Assembly: GCF_023715225.1 (NCBI RefSeq)
Contig: NZ_JAMBNS010000004.1
Span: forward strand, 186,001 to 250,000
Length of the DNA stretch: 64,000 nt
DNA from: Robertmurraya korlensis
GTDB lineage: Bacteria; Bacillota; Bacilli; Bacillales; Cytobacillaceae
Direction: 5' to 3'
Of the stretch, positions 25,560-33,268 are shown in pieces. Both the position numbers and the translations under genes were made by a program. The notes under the pieces are model-generated. The model was given only the letters and a program-made list of their open reading frames with translations, was not told the DNA's origin and did no database searches. How positions within the stretch are numbered: position 1 is the first letter of the stretch; each line of letters begins with the position of its first letter.

Positions 25560-25699
25560 CCTATATTCCCTCCAATAAATATGAGTTATTGTTAAAGATT
25601 GGCAAATGAGTTTGGTTTAACAAATCAGTTACTCCCCATTCTTGTTAACATTTGTGCTAATATTTGGTGTGTTCTGTTTGTTAACCAATATCTTTTGTC

Positions 25700-25719
25700 T
25701 ATACAACAGTTGTTGTATA
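25700..25719. promoter_or_regulatory. Perfect TetR operator palindrome
   Basis: TATACAAC-AGTT-GTTGTATA: perfect 8-bp half-sites with a 4-bp spacer. It overlaps a TATAAT (25716-25721) and lies between the divergent SDR and TetR genes. Same design as 17966-17985. Confidence 0.8.
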
Positions 25720-25833
25720 ATTGAAGTATAAGTTCAGGACCTATTATCTACAATCAATACTTTTCCATGTTTATCGTATATACGACATTCATAAGGAAAA
25801 GTCTAAAAACCAATAAGAAATGGGGTATATCTT

Positions 25834-26397
25834 ATGGCTGAGACAAGGCAAGATCCCCGTGTAATGCGGACAAGAAAATTAATCATGGATTCATTTTTAA
25901 AAGTTTCAAAGAAAAAGGATTTTAAAGATATTAAAATTATAGATATTACAACGGAAGCAACGGTTAATCGTGCGACATTTTATTATCACTTTATGGATAA
26001 GTATGATTTAAGAGAAAAGCTTATAAAGGAAGATTTGATGGTAAATGTGCTAGACGAAATTGATGAGGAAGATGAACTGAACGAGGCAATGATTATTAAA
26101 ATATTTTTAGCCATGACAAGATATCTAGACACATTGAAAACAAAATGTAATAGGAATTACCAGGAATTATCATCTACAATTGAAGCTGTTATGAAAAAAG
26201 AGTTACAAGGTATATTGTATAAGAGGTTATTAAAACAAAACTACATTGATAACGAGGAGTCTTTGAGAATGACAGCTGTCATGTTAAGCTGGGCATTTTA
26301 TGGGGCAATGCTAGATTGGCAGGCGAATAGTGCACTAACCGCTGAGGATTATATTAAAAAAGCCATGCCCAATATGGAAATGTATCTTAAAGTTTAA
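25834..26397 (+). CDS. TetR/AcrR-family regulator of the divergent SDR
   Basis: The protein has 187 residues. N-terminal HTH with R-T-R-K-L-I-M-D-S-F ... I-I-D-I-T-T-E-A-T-V-N-R-A-T-F-Y-Y-H-F (~10-55), and a TetR_C domain ending W-A-F-Y-G-A-M-L-D-W. The HTH and ending closely parallel the TetR at 17276-17863, so the two are paralogues. Probable repressor of itself and of the divergent SDR through 25700-25719. Confidence 0.9.
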   Translation: MAETRQDPRVMRTRKLIMDSFLKVSKKKDFKDIKIIDITTEATVNRATFYYHFMDKYDLREKLIKEDLMVNVLDEIDEEDELNEAMIIKIFLAMTRYLDTLKTKCNRNYQELSSTIEAVMKKELQGILYKRLLKQNYIDNEESLRMTAVMLSWAFYGAMLDWQANSALTAEDYIKKAMPNMEMYLKV

Positions 26398-26405
26398 GGG
26401 ACTAG

Positions 26406-26442
26406 GTAAAAGCGATGCCAGAAATGCATCGCTTTTACTTTT
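26406..26442 (+). terminator. Rho-independent terminator
   Basis: A perfect 13-bp stem (26406-26418 with 26426-26438) is followed by TTTT. It ends the tetR transcript. Confidence 0.9.
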
Positions 26443-26471
26443 CTAGTTTCTATATTACTTAGAGATTATTT

Positions 26472-26935
26472 GTTTAGCCCTGCGTACCGATCTCTACTTG
26501 CCAAAAGACTTTGATGAGACAAAGAAACATGCAGTTGTTATTATAGGTGCCCCCTATGGTGGTGTTAAGGAGCAGGACTCAGGTAATTATGCTCAAAACT
26601 TGGCAGAACGTGGTATGGTTGCTTTAGCATTTGACCCTTCGTACAATGGGTATAGTGGTGGAGAGCCACGGCACATTTCTTCGCCTGATCTATTCGTAGA
26701 GGATTTCAGCGCAGCCGTTGACTATGTTGGTAAAAGACCATTTGTAGATAGAAATCGAATAGGAGTCTTAGGTTTGTGTGGTAGTGGAGGTTTTGCGATT
26801 AGTGCAGCGCAGGTGGATAGAAGAATTAAGGCTGTAGCAACGGTCAGCATGTACGATATGTCTCGGGCACATATTAAAAAAGCATTAGAAGTAAGAACTA
26901 GGGCATCTTATTGGGTGAATGGAGGGTGCCTATGA
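26472..26935 (+). pseudogene. Alpha/beta hydrolase remnant, truncated at both ends
   Basis: Homologous sequence begins without a start near 26478 (L-R-T-D-L-Y-L-P-K-D-F), continues through G-A-P-Y-G-G-V-K-E-Q and the nucleophile-like G-L-C-G-S-G-G elbow, and stops shortly after V-S-M-Y-D-M-S-R. Intact YcjY/DLH-like hydrolases have roughly 300 residues, so both ends are missing. A downstream ATG-like start at 26498 exists, but no sensible ribosome binding site is seen. The remnant runs into the ribosome binding site of the next gene. Confidence 0.75.
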
Positions 26936-28149
26936 AATGTCGAATGGTCCTGTTACTGTTATTTATCTTTTTTTTCCTCTCTGAAAACGTTAGTGCAGAA
27001 ATTCCATTAACAGCTGCGTTTGTTCGAGACAATCAATTATGGTTAAAGCAAGGGGATATAGAAACAAAGCTAACACACACACAGTATGTATACTCACCAA
27101 AGTGGTCATACGATGGACGGTACATAGCGTACATCGATGGAGATGAACAGGGGGGAAAGTCGGACCTATTCATCTATGATATGGAGAAAAAAGAAAGTTA
27201 CCAGCCCTATATAAAAGTAGAGGCTACTGATTTTAAATGGTCACCTATAAGAAATCAACTTGCCTATAACGATAGGGGTTTACTTAATGTAACCAAGATG
27301 AAAGATGGCAGACCTCATGGGTTCGAGAACGTATCATTGGGCGTAAGTGGATTTGAGTGGTCACCGAATGGGAAAGAGTTCATCGTGTCTTCTCAATCGA
27401 ATCTACTACCAACTGGTTGGGGGCCAATTGAATTATTTAGGATTCCAGTTGATGCCAATCTAAAAAAAGAAAAGATGGCACATTTCTATACGATTCAAAC
27501 AAATGACGATTTATTTGCAATAAGTGCAGATAACTTTAAATGGAGTCACGATGGTAAATGGGTTAGCTTTATAGGGGTCCCAACGGCTTCTTGGTCTATG
27601 GATAGTAATTCGTTGTGTGTAATTTCTTCTGAGGGGAAATCCTTTCAAGAAGTCGGAAAGATGCTTGGGTTTGCTGATTGGTTCAAATGGGCACCAATAA
27701 AAAATCAACTGGCCTACATATCTGGAGAAGGAAGATTTTTTGTAGAAAATAAAGGAACGAAGATAGCTGAGATGCCTGTTGCTTTACAGCAAAAAGAATA
27801 TACACCAAAAGGATATGTGGACTTGGATCTAGAGTGGTATTCTCCTGAAAAAGTGATTGTCGCACGTGCAAAGGAGAATAAGGATTGGAAGGAAGGGCCA
27901 GTGCCAACCATGTTCACAAACCTGTACCTCATTGATATAAATTCAAATGCCCAAAAACAATTGACATCTCCTGGTGAAAACATACGCGATCAAGACCCAC
28001 AAGTGATTAATCAGTATGTAACATGGGTCCGTTATACTGGAAATGAGCTGAAAGGCGATGTGTGGGTTAAGGATGGGCTCGATGGAAAAGAACAGAAGTG
28101 GATCAGTATCGTTGATTATGCACCTGAGTTTTATACACGGGATAAATGA
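26932..28149 (+). CDS. Secreted TolB-like beta-propeller protein
   Basis: The protein has 405 residues from ATG 26932 (GGAGGG 5 nt upstream). Signal peptide ~1-22 (ending V-S-A). It contains at least four W-S-x-D/N-G-K/R or W-S/A-P-I-x-N-Q-L-A-Y-x blades (e.g. P-K-W-S-Y-D-G-R-Y-I-A-Y-I), the pattern of WD40-like/TolB N-repeat propellers. Located outside the membrane, probably a binding or scaffolding protein. No catalytic residues are seen; function unknown. Confidence 0.8.
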   Translation: MKCRMVLLLLFIFFFLSENVSAEIPLTAAFVRDNQLWLKQGDIETKLTHTQYVYSPKWSYDGRYIAYIDGDEQGGKSDLFIYDMEKKESYQPYIKVEATDFKWSPIRNQLAYNDRGLLNVTKMKDGRPHGFENVSLGVSGFEWSPNGKEFIVSSQSNLLPTGWGPIELFRIPVDANLKKEKMAHFYTIQTNDDLFAISADNFKWSHDGKWVSFIGVPTASWSMDSNSLCVISSEGKSFQEVGKMLGFADWFKWAPIKNQLAYISGEGRFFVENKGTKIAEMPVALQQKEYTPKGYVDLDLEWYSPEKVIVARAKENKDWKEGPVPTMFTNLYLIDINSNAQKQLTSPGENIRDQDPQVINQYVTWVRYTGNELKGDVWVKDGLDGKEQKWISIVDYAPEFYTRDK

Positions 28150-28518
28150 CAGCACCTATGAGTAAAATGATGGATGCTTGTTTAATAATTACCTTCCAAT
28201 TTATGTTAACATATAGAATAAAGTGTTTGGTGGATAGATAGATGAGGAATTTTTCGTTAGAGAAAACCTCACGCTTCATTGATATTATATGTTTTAAACA
28301 GTTCTTTAGCGTTCTCCATTCCTTTTTCTGTAACTATAGGGGACAAGAGCTGGAGATCTGGTTGGAACAGCAAGGATCTTTTCTTATTTGATTAACGAAG
28401 CGGGAGTGATTAAGATGCAATCAATTATTACCGTGCAGAATCAAAACCCCCTTCAGATTTGGTTGAAGAGGGGAATATGAATCTTTCAGTTAAATAACCA
28501 GTAGTACAATTGTTCCAA
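28150..28518. other. Gene-free stretch with decayed coding traces
   Basis: On the minus strand a short open stretch near 28280-28340 reads like a C-terminus (V-T-E-K-G-M-E-N-A-K-E-L-F). On the plus strand a frame near 28360-28480 reads I-F-S-Y-L-I-N-E-A-G-V-I-K. Neither is a whole gene and no family is recognised. A CCCC...GGGG hairpin lies at about 28447-28475. Confidence 0.4.
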
Positions 28519-29247
28519 TTAGGAATAGTTGTCAAGGATTATGGAGGCTAGGAGACCTAAAGCAGCACTTAGTCCTGTTATAGGTCCGCTATCTTCATAA
28601 GCTTCCGGCATCATCGTCGAGGCGACCATCGCTATAATACCGCCACCTGCAAAAGCAGCAATACCAGACTTAACGTTTACTGAAGCCCCATCTAATAAGA
28701 AGTATCCTCCCAAAGATGCCAACGCCGATGCAACGAGAACTGCGATCCAAAGGAAGAGCACTTTTTTGTTTGAATAGCCGCTGTCTTTCATTCCAACCGT
28801 ACTTGATAAACCTTCGGGGATATTACTTATAAAAATTGAAATAACTAATAGGGAGTTTACGGATTGTTGCTCTATCAGGCTGGCTCCTATCATAATTGAT
28901 TCTGGAATAGCATCCATTATTGTGCCAAAAAAGATGGCTAAGCCTCCACCTGCGGCAACTTTTGGGACGGATCTTTTTCTTTGAGAAGCCCCATTCTTAG
29001 AAACTATATAATCAAATATCGTGAAAACCAAGGCACCAGATACAAACCCGATACTAGTAGGTATAATCCCTGCATCTTCTACAGCCTCACCAAGTAATTC
29101 ATAAGATGCAGCCCCAATTAAAACTCCAGTACCAAATGCCATTATTAGCCCGATAATTTTTTTGGGAATCGAAATAAACATGGAGAGCAAGGCACCTATA
29201 AGAACTGCGGAGCCTGAAATCGCTCCCCATATTGTGGCATTCCACAA
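28519..29247 (-). CDS. ZIP-family divalent metal transporter
   Basis: The protein has 242 residues with about eight transmembrane helices. The metal-binding motifs of helices IV and V are present: D-A-I-P-E-S-I-M-I-G and S-N-I-P-E-G-L-S-S. ZIP proteins import Zn, Fe or Mn into the cytoplasm. The His-rich loop is absent and helix IV has Asp where many ZIPs have His, so specificity is uncertain. The start is a TTG at 29247 with GAGAGGTG upstream. Confidence 0.88.
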   Translation of the reverse strand: MWNATIWGAISGSAVLIGALLSMFISIPKKIIGLIMAFGTGVLIGAASYELLGEAVEDAGIIPTSIGFVSGALVFTIFDYIVSKNGASQRKRSVPKVAAGGGLAIFFGTIMDAIPESIMIGASLIEQQSVNSLLVISIFISNIPEGLSSTVGMKDSGYSNKKVLFLWIAVLVASALASLGGYFLLDGASVNVKSGIAAFAGGGIIAMVASTMMPEAYEDSGPITGLSAALGLLASIILDNYS

Positions 29248-29383
29248 AGAAATTCACCTCTCTCATAAAACCCTGATAATTTTTGGATAAACGTTTGAAA
29301 TGTATCTTTATTTTAAAAACCATTCCCTTAAGTGGAATGGCCTGAAATGGACGAAGATTTAATTTTATTCTATATTTTTGTTT

Positions 29384-29677
29384 TTATTGGTAGCTCTGAT
29401 TTCTAATGGACTTTATAGTTGTTTTTAATGAGGAGTAAGTTCCAATGGCTGAATATCCATAAAACCAACCCATAAAGACACCCGAAATAAAATGATGACG
29501 ATGACTAATAAAGATGGAGATAACTAAACCCAGAATAAGAGCAATTGTAGGAACATATTTCCTGTTTACTTTAGTAAATACCTTAATAAGTTGAGTAACA
29601 AACATTACAGTGGGAACGGCGATTACTGCATCCCAAAAATTTGTATGAATAGTTGGAAAGTCCACTTTAAATAACAC
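29384..29677 (-). CDS. Small holin-like membrane protein
   Basis: The protein has 97 residues with two or three helices. V-P-T-V-M-F-V-T-Q-L-I-K-V-F, K-Y-V-P-T-I-A-L-I-L-G-L and G-V-F-M-G-W-F-Y-G-Y-S-A-I-G-T-Y-S-S match the layout of small phage-holin-like proteins. Start GTG 29677 or GTG 29665. No lysin gene or other phage gene is near, so it may be a solitary remnant or a domesticated protein. Confidence 0.6.
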   Translation of the reverse strand: MLFKVDFPTIHTNFWDAVIAVPTVMFVTQLIKVFTKVNRKYVPTIALILGLVISIFISHRHHFISGVFMGWFYGYSAIGTYSSLKTTIKSIRNQSYQ

Positions 29678-29786
29678 ACCTTTTTATAGTTATTATGTAC
29701 AAACTATTAAAAAACTTTCGAGATTGTGTATATATAATTTTAAGGAGTGAATTGGTCTTTTGAGCAGTTGGTTCCGTGGGAGGTAA

Positions 29787-29900
29787 ATGCGGTATTCAAT
29801 AGGAGAAGTAGCTAAGAAATTCAATGTGAATATCTCAACCCTTAGAAAATACGATAAGACTCGAAAAGAATGAAAGCGGAAATCGATGGCCAAGGTACTG
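29787..29900 (+). pseudogene. MerR-family regulator fragment
   Basis: ATG 29787 with GGGAGG just upstream gives the MerR N-terminus R-Y-S-I-G-E-V-A-K-K-F-N-V-N-I-S-T-L-R, but the frame ends at TGA 29871. Shifting frame near 29858 continues the family pattern (L-E-K-N-E-S-G-N-R-W-P-R-Y). Similarity stops at about 29900, where the 268-bp repeat begins. So the gene is both frameshifted and truncated. Confidence 0.75.
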
Positions 29901-30168
29901 TTATAAAACTGATGCTATTTCATTGTGTTTGAAAAATAACCGGAAAAATTCCGTTTAAATTGGGAAATACCCATATTTCCTTGAGAATAAGCGGAGTTTT
30001 TCCGCTTATGTGACCCAAATCTTTGAAATTTGGCTTATTTAGAGCAGTTAACCGGAATTCCTCCGCTTATTTCGGCTTCCTGAGCTTCCTCTAGATACAT
30101 TAGCCGGAAATTCTCCGTCTATTCATTCTCTTTCCTATACGAAATCCTCAATGAATAATTACAGAGTC
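29901..30168 (+). repeat. 268-bp hairpin-rich repeat, copy 1
   Basis: Matches the reverse complement of 46743-47012 over essentially its whole length by eye. It contains several short palindromes: CGGAAAAATTCCG (29941-29953), GGGAAATA/TATTTCC (29962-29980), ATAAGCGGA/TCCGCTTAT (29987-30010), CCAAAT/AATTTGG (30016-30034) and a GGAATTCC core near 30055. No open reading frame. It begins where the MerR remnant ends. Confidence 0.85.
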
Positions 30169-30720
30169 AAACACAGCGTTTTGCATGCCAATTTGCTAGG
30201 TAACAGAACCCGTTACGCTGCGGCGGTCTTTTTCTTCTTCCACAAAAGGGACAGTTTTATGGAAGAAGAGCTTTCTATTCTTTGCAGGTAATTCATCTAC
30301 CTATCTGGAATTATTTTACTAAATGAAAAGTAAGGGTGGGGATAAATTGTGAAGCTCTTATTAACATTTTCTTTTTATTAGCTAAGGTTATTCCAGTATT
30401 AGAACAAAAGCCAAAAAAGCTTAGCTAGAATAAAGGAGCTGGCACCATAAACTTATTGTTGTTTAGGAGACTTGATTTTTTGGCTGTTATTAACGATAGC
30501 CGTTTATTTACGTGTCTAAGATTAGTAGAAGGGGTGTCACGTTTTTAAGACTCCATTCGAAATGATTTTTCCTCACAGTTAGCCTGTCCATAAATGATAT
30601 TCTTCGTTGCTCAAAATACATCTAAAGACCCTCATAAAATTAGGAACCTCTCCGAAATGTTTAAAATGAACTTTACTAATCTAAAAGCATATTTAATTGG
30701 ATGTAAAGGAGAGTTTTTCT
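30169..30720. other. Gene-free stretch between repeat and the pre-PBP gene
   Basis: About 550 bp without a credible gene. It holds an inverted repeat TCTTCTTCCA/TGGAAGAAGA (30233-30242 with 30260-30269) and a short GTAAC...GTTAC palindrome near 30200. No promoter can be assigned confidently. Confidence 0.4.
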
Positions 30721-30939
30721 TTGAAGGAATTTATTGTTTGTTATATCTATGATAATGAGATTAAACGAGAAAAAATAGTAAAAGAACTATGTATCCAGAA
30801 GACAGATATCATACAAGAAATATTAGAGAAAATTAGTCAACACCAGTTCTTCCTTTTAGAAGATGGTCAAGAGGATCATTTAATAAATAGTTCGATGGTG
30901 AGGTATATAAAAGTGTCTGAACGAACTATAGTTTCATAA
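30721..30939 (+). CDS. Small hypothetical protein upstream of PBP
   Basis: The product has 72 residues. TTG at 30721 is preferred because AAAGGAGAG is 7 nt upstream. It is acidic-to-neutral, mostly helical, with no hydrophobic segment; a central K-I-V-K-E-L-C-I-Q-K-T-D-I-I-Q-E-I-L-E-K-I-S region looks like a small HTH or helical bundle. Family not recognised. It ends 45 bp before the PBP gene and may be co-transcribed with it. Confidence 0.6.
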   Translation: MKEFIVCYIYDNEIKREKIVKELCIQKTDIIQEILEKISQHQFFLLEDGQEDHLINSSMVRYIKVSERTIVS

Positions 30940-30984
30940 TAAAGTAAATCATCATGTTTAATCGTAAACGGGAGAGAGAACGAA

Positions 30985-33126
30985 ATGTCAGAAGAAAGAT
31001 ATAGATATCGTCAGGAACGAAAGCAAGCGGAAAAAGAGAGAAAGCTTCAGAACAGAAGTAGGATAAAAAAAGGGAAACAGCTCAAAACCTGGTTAATCAT
31101 TTTTAGTATCATAGGATTTTTAGTATTTGGAGGAGGCGCAATAGCCTTTTCTTCTATGGTGAAAGATGCTCCCGAATTAGACTCTGCCAAACTAGTAGAC
31201 CCGCTTTCAACGAAATTCTACGATATCCATGGAAACTTTATATATGAATACGGGTTAGAAAAGAGAACGAAGATTACATATGAGCAAATTCCAAAAGTGT
31301 TGGAACAAGCATTTATAGCCACAGAAGATTCCCGATTTTTCGAACACCATGGAATTGATTTGAAAAGAACGACGAAGGCCATCTGGGTGAACGTAACAGG
31401 AGACTTTGGGTCTCAAGGTGGAAGCACCATTACACAGCAAGTGATCAAAAATTCATTCTTGAATCCAGAAAAAACGATCAAGAGAAAAGTACAAGAATGG
31501 AATTTAGCATATCAATTGGAACAAGAATATTCCAAGCAAGACATATTGATGATGTATTTAAATAAAATATTTCTTGGTAACCGCTCGTATGGAGTAGCAG
31601 CTGCAGCTCAAAACTACTTTGGGATTGGGGAGAAAGATTTAAAAAACTTAACTCTTTCTCAAGCAGCCTTATTGGCTGGATTACCTCAGAGTCCGAATAA
31701 TTATGATCCGACGATTCCAGAGAACGTGGAAGCAGCGACTGAGCGTCGCAATATTGTTCTAAGGTCGATGGTAAGAGAAGGCTATATAACAGAACAACAG
31801 ATGGAAGAGGCAGCAAAAGTTCCAGTAACAGAGGGGGTTATTCCGAAAGATCAACAACCAAATATGCCTTATGAAGCATTTTTGGATGCAACGTTTAAAG
31901 AGGTAAAGAAGAAGCTAAAGGATGTTGACATCAGTACGGATGGGTTAGCGATATATACTACTTTAGATCCTAAAGCTCAGGAATATGCGGAAACGATGTT
32001 AAACACAAATGAGATCGTTCAATATCCAGATGATGAGTTTCAAGGTGCTTTTGCCTTATTAGATACGAAAACAGGTGAAGTGAGGGCACTTGGAAGTGGA
32101 AGAAACCATTATAAAGCAAAGCTTCTAGGGACGAATATGGCAATTGAAATGCAACGCCAACCAGGTTCCACGTTTAAGCCGATCTTTGACTACGGTCCTG
32201 CCATTGAATATTTAAAGTGGTCCACAGGTCATTTAATTAATGATCAAGCTACATCCTATGAAACAGGTCAACCCCTGATGAACTGGGATAAACAATACCA
32301 TGGAATGGTAAGCATTCGTAAGGCACTTCAATATTCCTATAATATTCCAGCCTTACTTGCCATGAGAGAAGTTGGGATAGAGAAGGCAGAAAGCTTTTCG
32401 GAACAACTCGGTATTACTTACGATACGGTGTATGAATCTTATTCCATTGGAGCCAATGCGGTAAACCCTTTATCAATGGCTGGAGCTTACAGTGCCTTTG
32501 GGAATAATGGTGTTTTTAATCAACCTCATTTTGTAAAAAAGGTCGTCTACCCGGATGGGAAGGAAGTTGCTTTTACAAATGAACCAAAGCAAGTGATGCA
32601 AGATTATACTGCTTTTATGGTAACAGATATGCTTCGTACTGTGGTCGATTCGGGTACGGGTACGATGGCAAATATCCCTGAATTAGATATGGCTGGGAAA
32701 ACAGGGACAACAAATTTTAATGCGGAGACACGAGCAAAACTCAATTACCCTGACAATGCGACAAATGATAGCTGGTTTGTTGGATATACCCCTCAATACA
32801 CCATGGCTGTCTGGACTGGTTATGTGAAAAATGAACCGAATATATTCATGGCTGGTGATACCACGAAAATCGCCCATGTCATGTTTAGAGAAATGATGAG
32901 AACCTTCAATACAGACAACAGTCAGTTTTTACAACCGGCAAGTGTGTACAGTGAGAACAATGAAACGTTTATAACAGGGGTTCCATCAGCAGAAACTCCA
33001 GCCCAAACCATGATCAATAAAGGACCACAAAATTCAGTTGAAAATAAAGCAGTTAAAGAAATAAAACAAAAAGGGAAAAAACAGCAAGGGAAAGGCAAAG
33101 GGAATGGCAAGGGGAAAAATAAATAA
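30985..33126 (+). CDS. Class A penicillin-binding protein (bifunctional transglycosylase/transpeptidase)
   Basis: The protein has 713 residues. Basic N-terminal tail, one transmembrane anchor (~35-57), GT51 glycosyltransferase (catalytic Glu in E-D-S-R-F-F ~114; G-G-S-T-I-T-Q-Q ~145-152) and transpeptidase with S395-T-F-K398, S451-Y-N453 and K572-T-G-T575. The C-terminus is Lys/Gly-rich. It polymerises and cross-links peptidoglycan at the outer membrane face of the cytoplasmic membrane. It is of the PBP1A/PbpG-PbpF-like size; which paralogue it is cannot be settled here. Confidence 0.93.
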   Translation: MSEERYRYRQERKQAEKERKLQNRSRIKKGKQLKTWLIIFSIIGFLVFGGGAIAFSSMVKDAPELDSAKLVDPLSTKFYDIHGNFIYEYGLEKRTKITYEQIPKVLEQAFIATEDSRFFEHHGIDLKRTTKAIWVNVTGDFGSQGGSTITQQVIKNSFLNPEKTIKRKVQEWNLAYQLEQEYSKQDILMMYLNKIFLGNRSYGVAAAAQNYFGIGEKDLKNLTLSQAALLAGLPQSPNNYDPTIPENVEAATERRNIVLRSMVREGYITEQQMEEAAKVPVTEGVIPKDQQPNMPYEAFLDATFKEVKKKLKDVDISTDGLAIYTTLDPKAQEYAETMLNTNEIVQYPDDEFQGAFALLDTKTGEVRALGSGRNHYKAKLLGTNMAIEMQRQPGSTFKPIFDYGPAIEYLKWSTGHLINDQATSYETGQPLMNWDKQYHGMVSIRKALQYSYNIPALLAMREVGIEKAESFSEQLGITYDTVYESYSIGANAVNPLSMAGAYSAFGNNGVFNQPHFVKKVVYPDGKEVAFTNEPKQVMQDYTAFMVTDMLRTVVDSGTGTMANIPELDMAGKTGTTNFNAETRAKLNYPDNATNDSWFVGYTPQYTMAVWTGYVKNEPNIFMAGDTTKIAHVMFREMMRTFNTDNSQFLQPASVYSENNETFITGVPSAETPAQTMINKGPQNSVENKAVKEIKQKGKKQQGKGKGNGKGKNK

Positions 33127-33134
33127 AAAAACGG

Positions 33135-33163
33135 ACTCTCAGTAAACATTGCTGGGAGTTTTT
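33135..33163 (+). terminator. Rho-independent terminator
   Basis: ACTCTCAG/CTGGGAGT stem (one G-U pair; 33135-33142 with 33152-33159), then TTTT. It ends the PBP transcript. Confidence 0.8.
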
Positions 33164-33268
33164 GGTAGTAGCTACTTAAAATTCTGGAAGAAACCCACCA
33201 TTGCTATAGGTCTAAACTATTAATATAGTAATACTAAGAGTGCATATTAATAGGTTTGGAGGCCTAGC

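Noticed and set aside
29384-29677. Prophage marker from the holin-like protein
   Set aside because: No lysin, integrase, attachment site or other phage gene is nearby, so a prophage is not supported.
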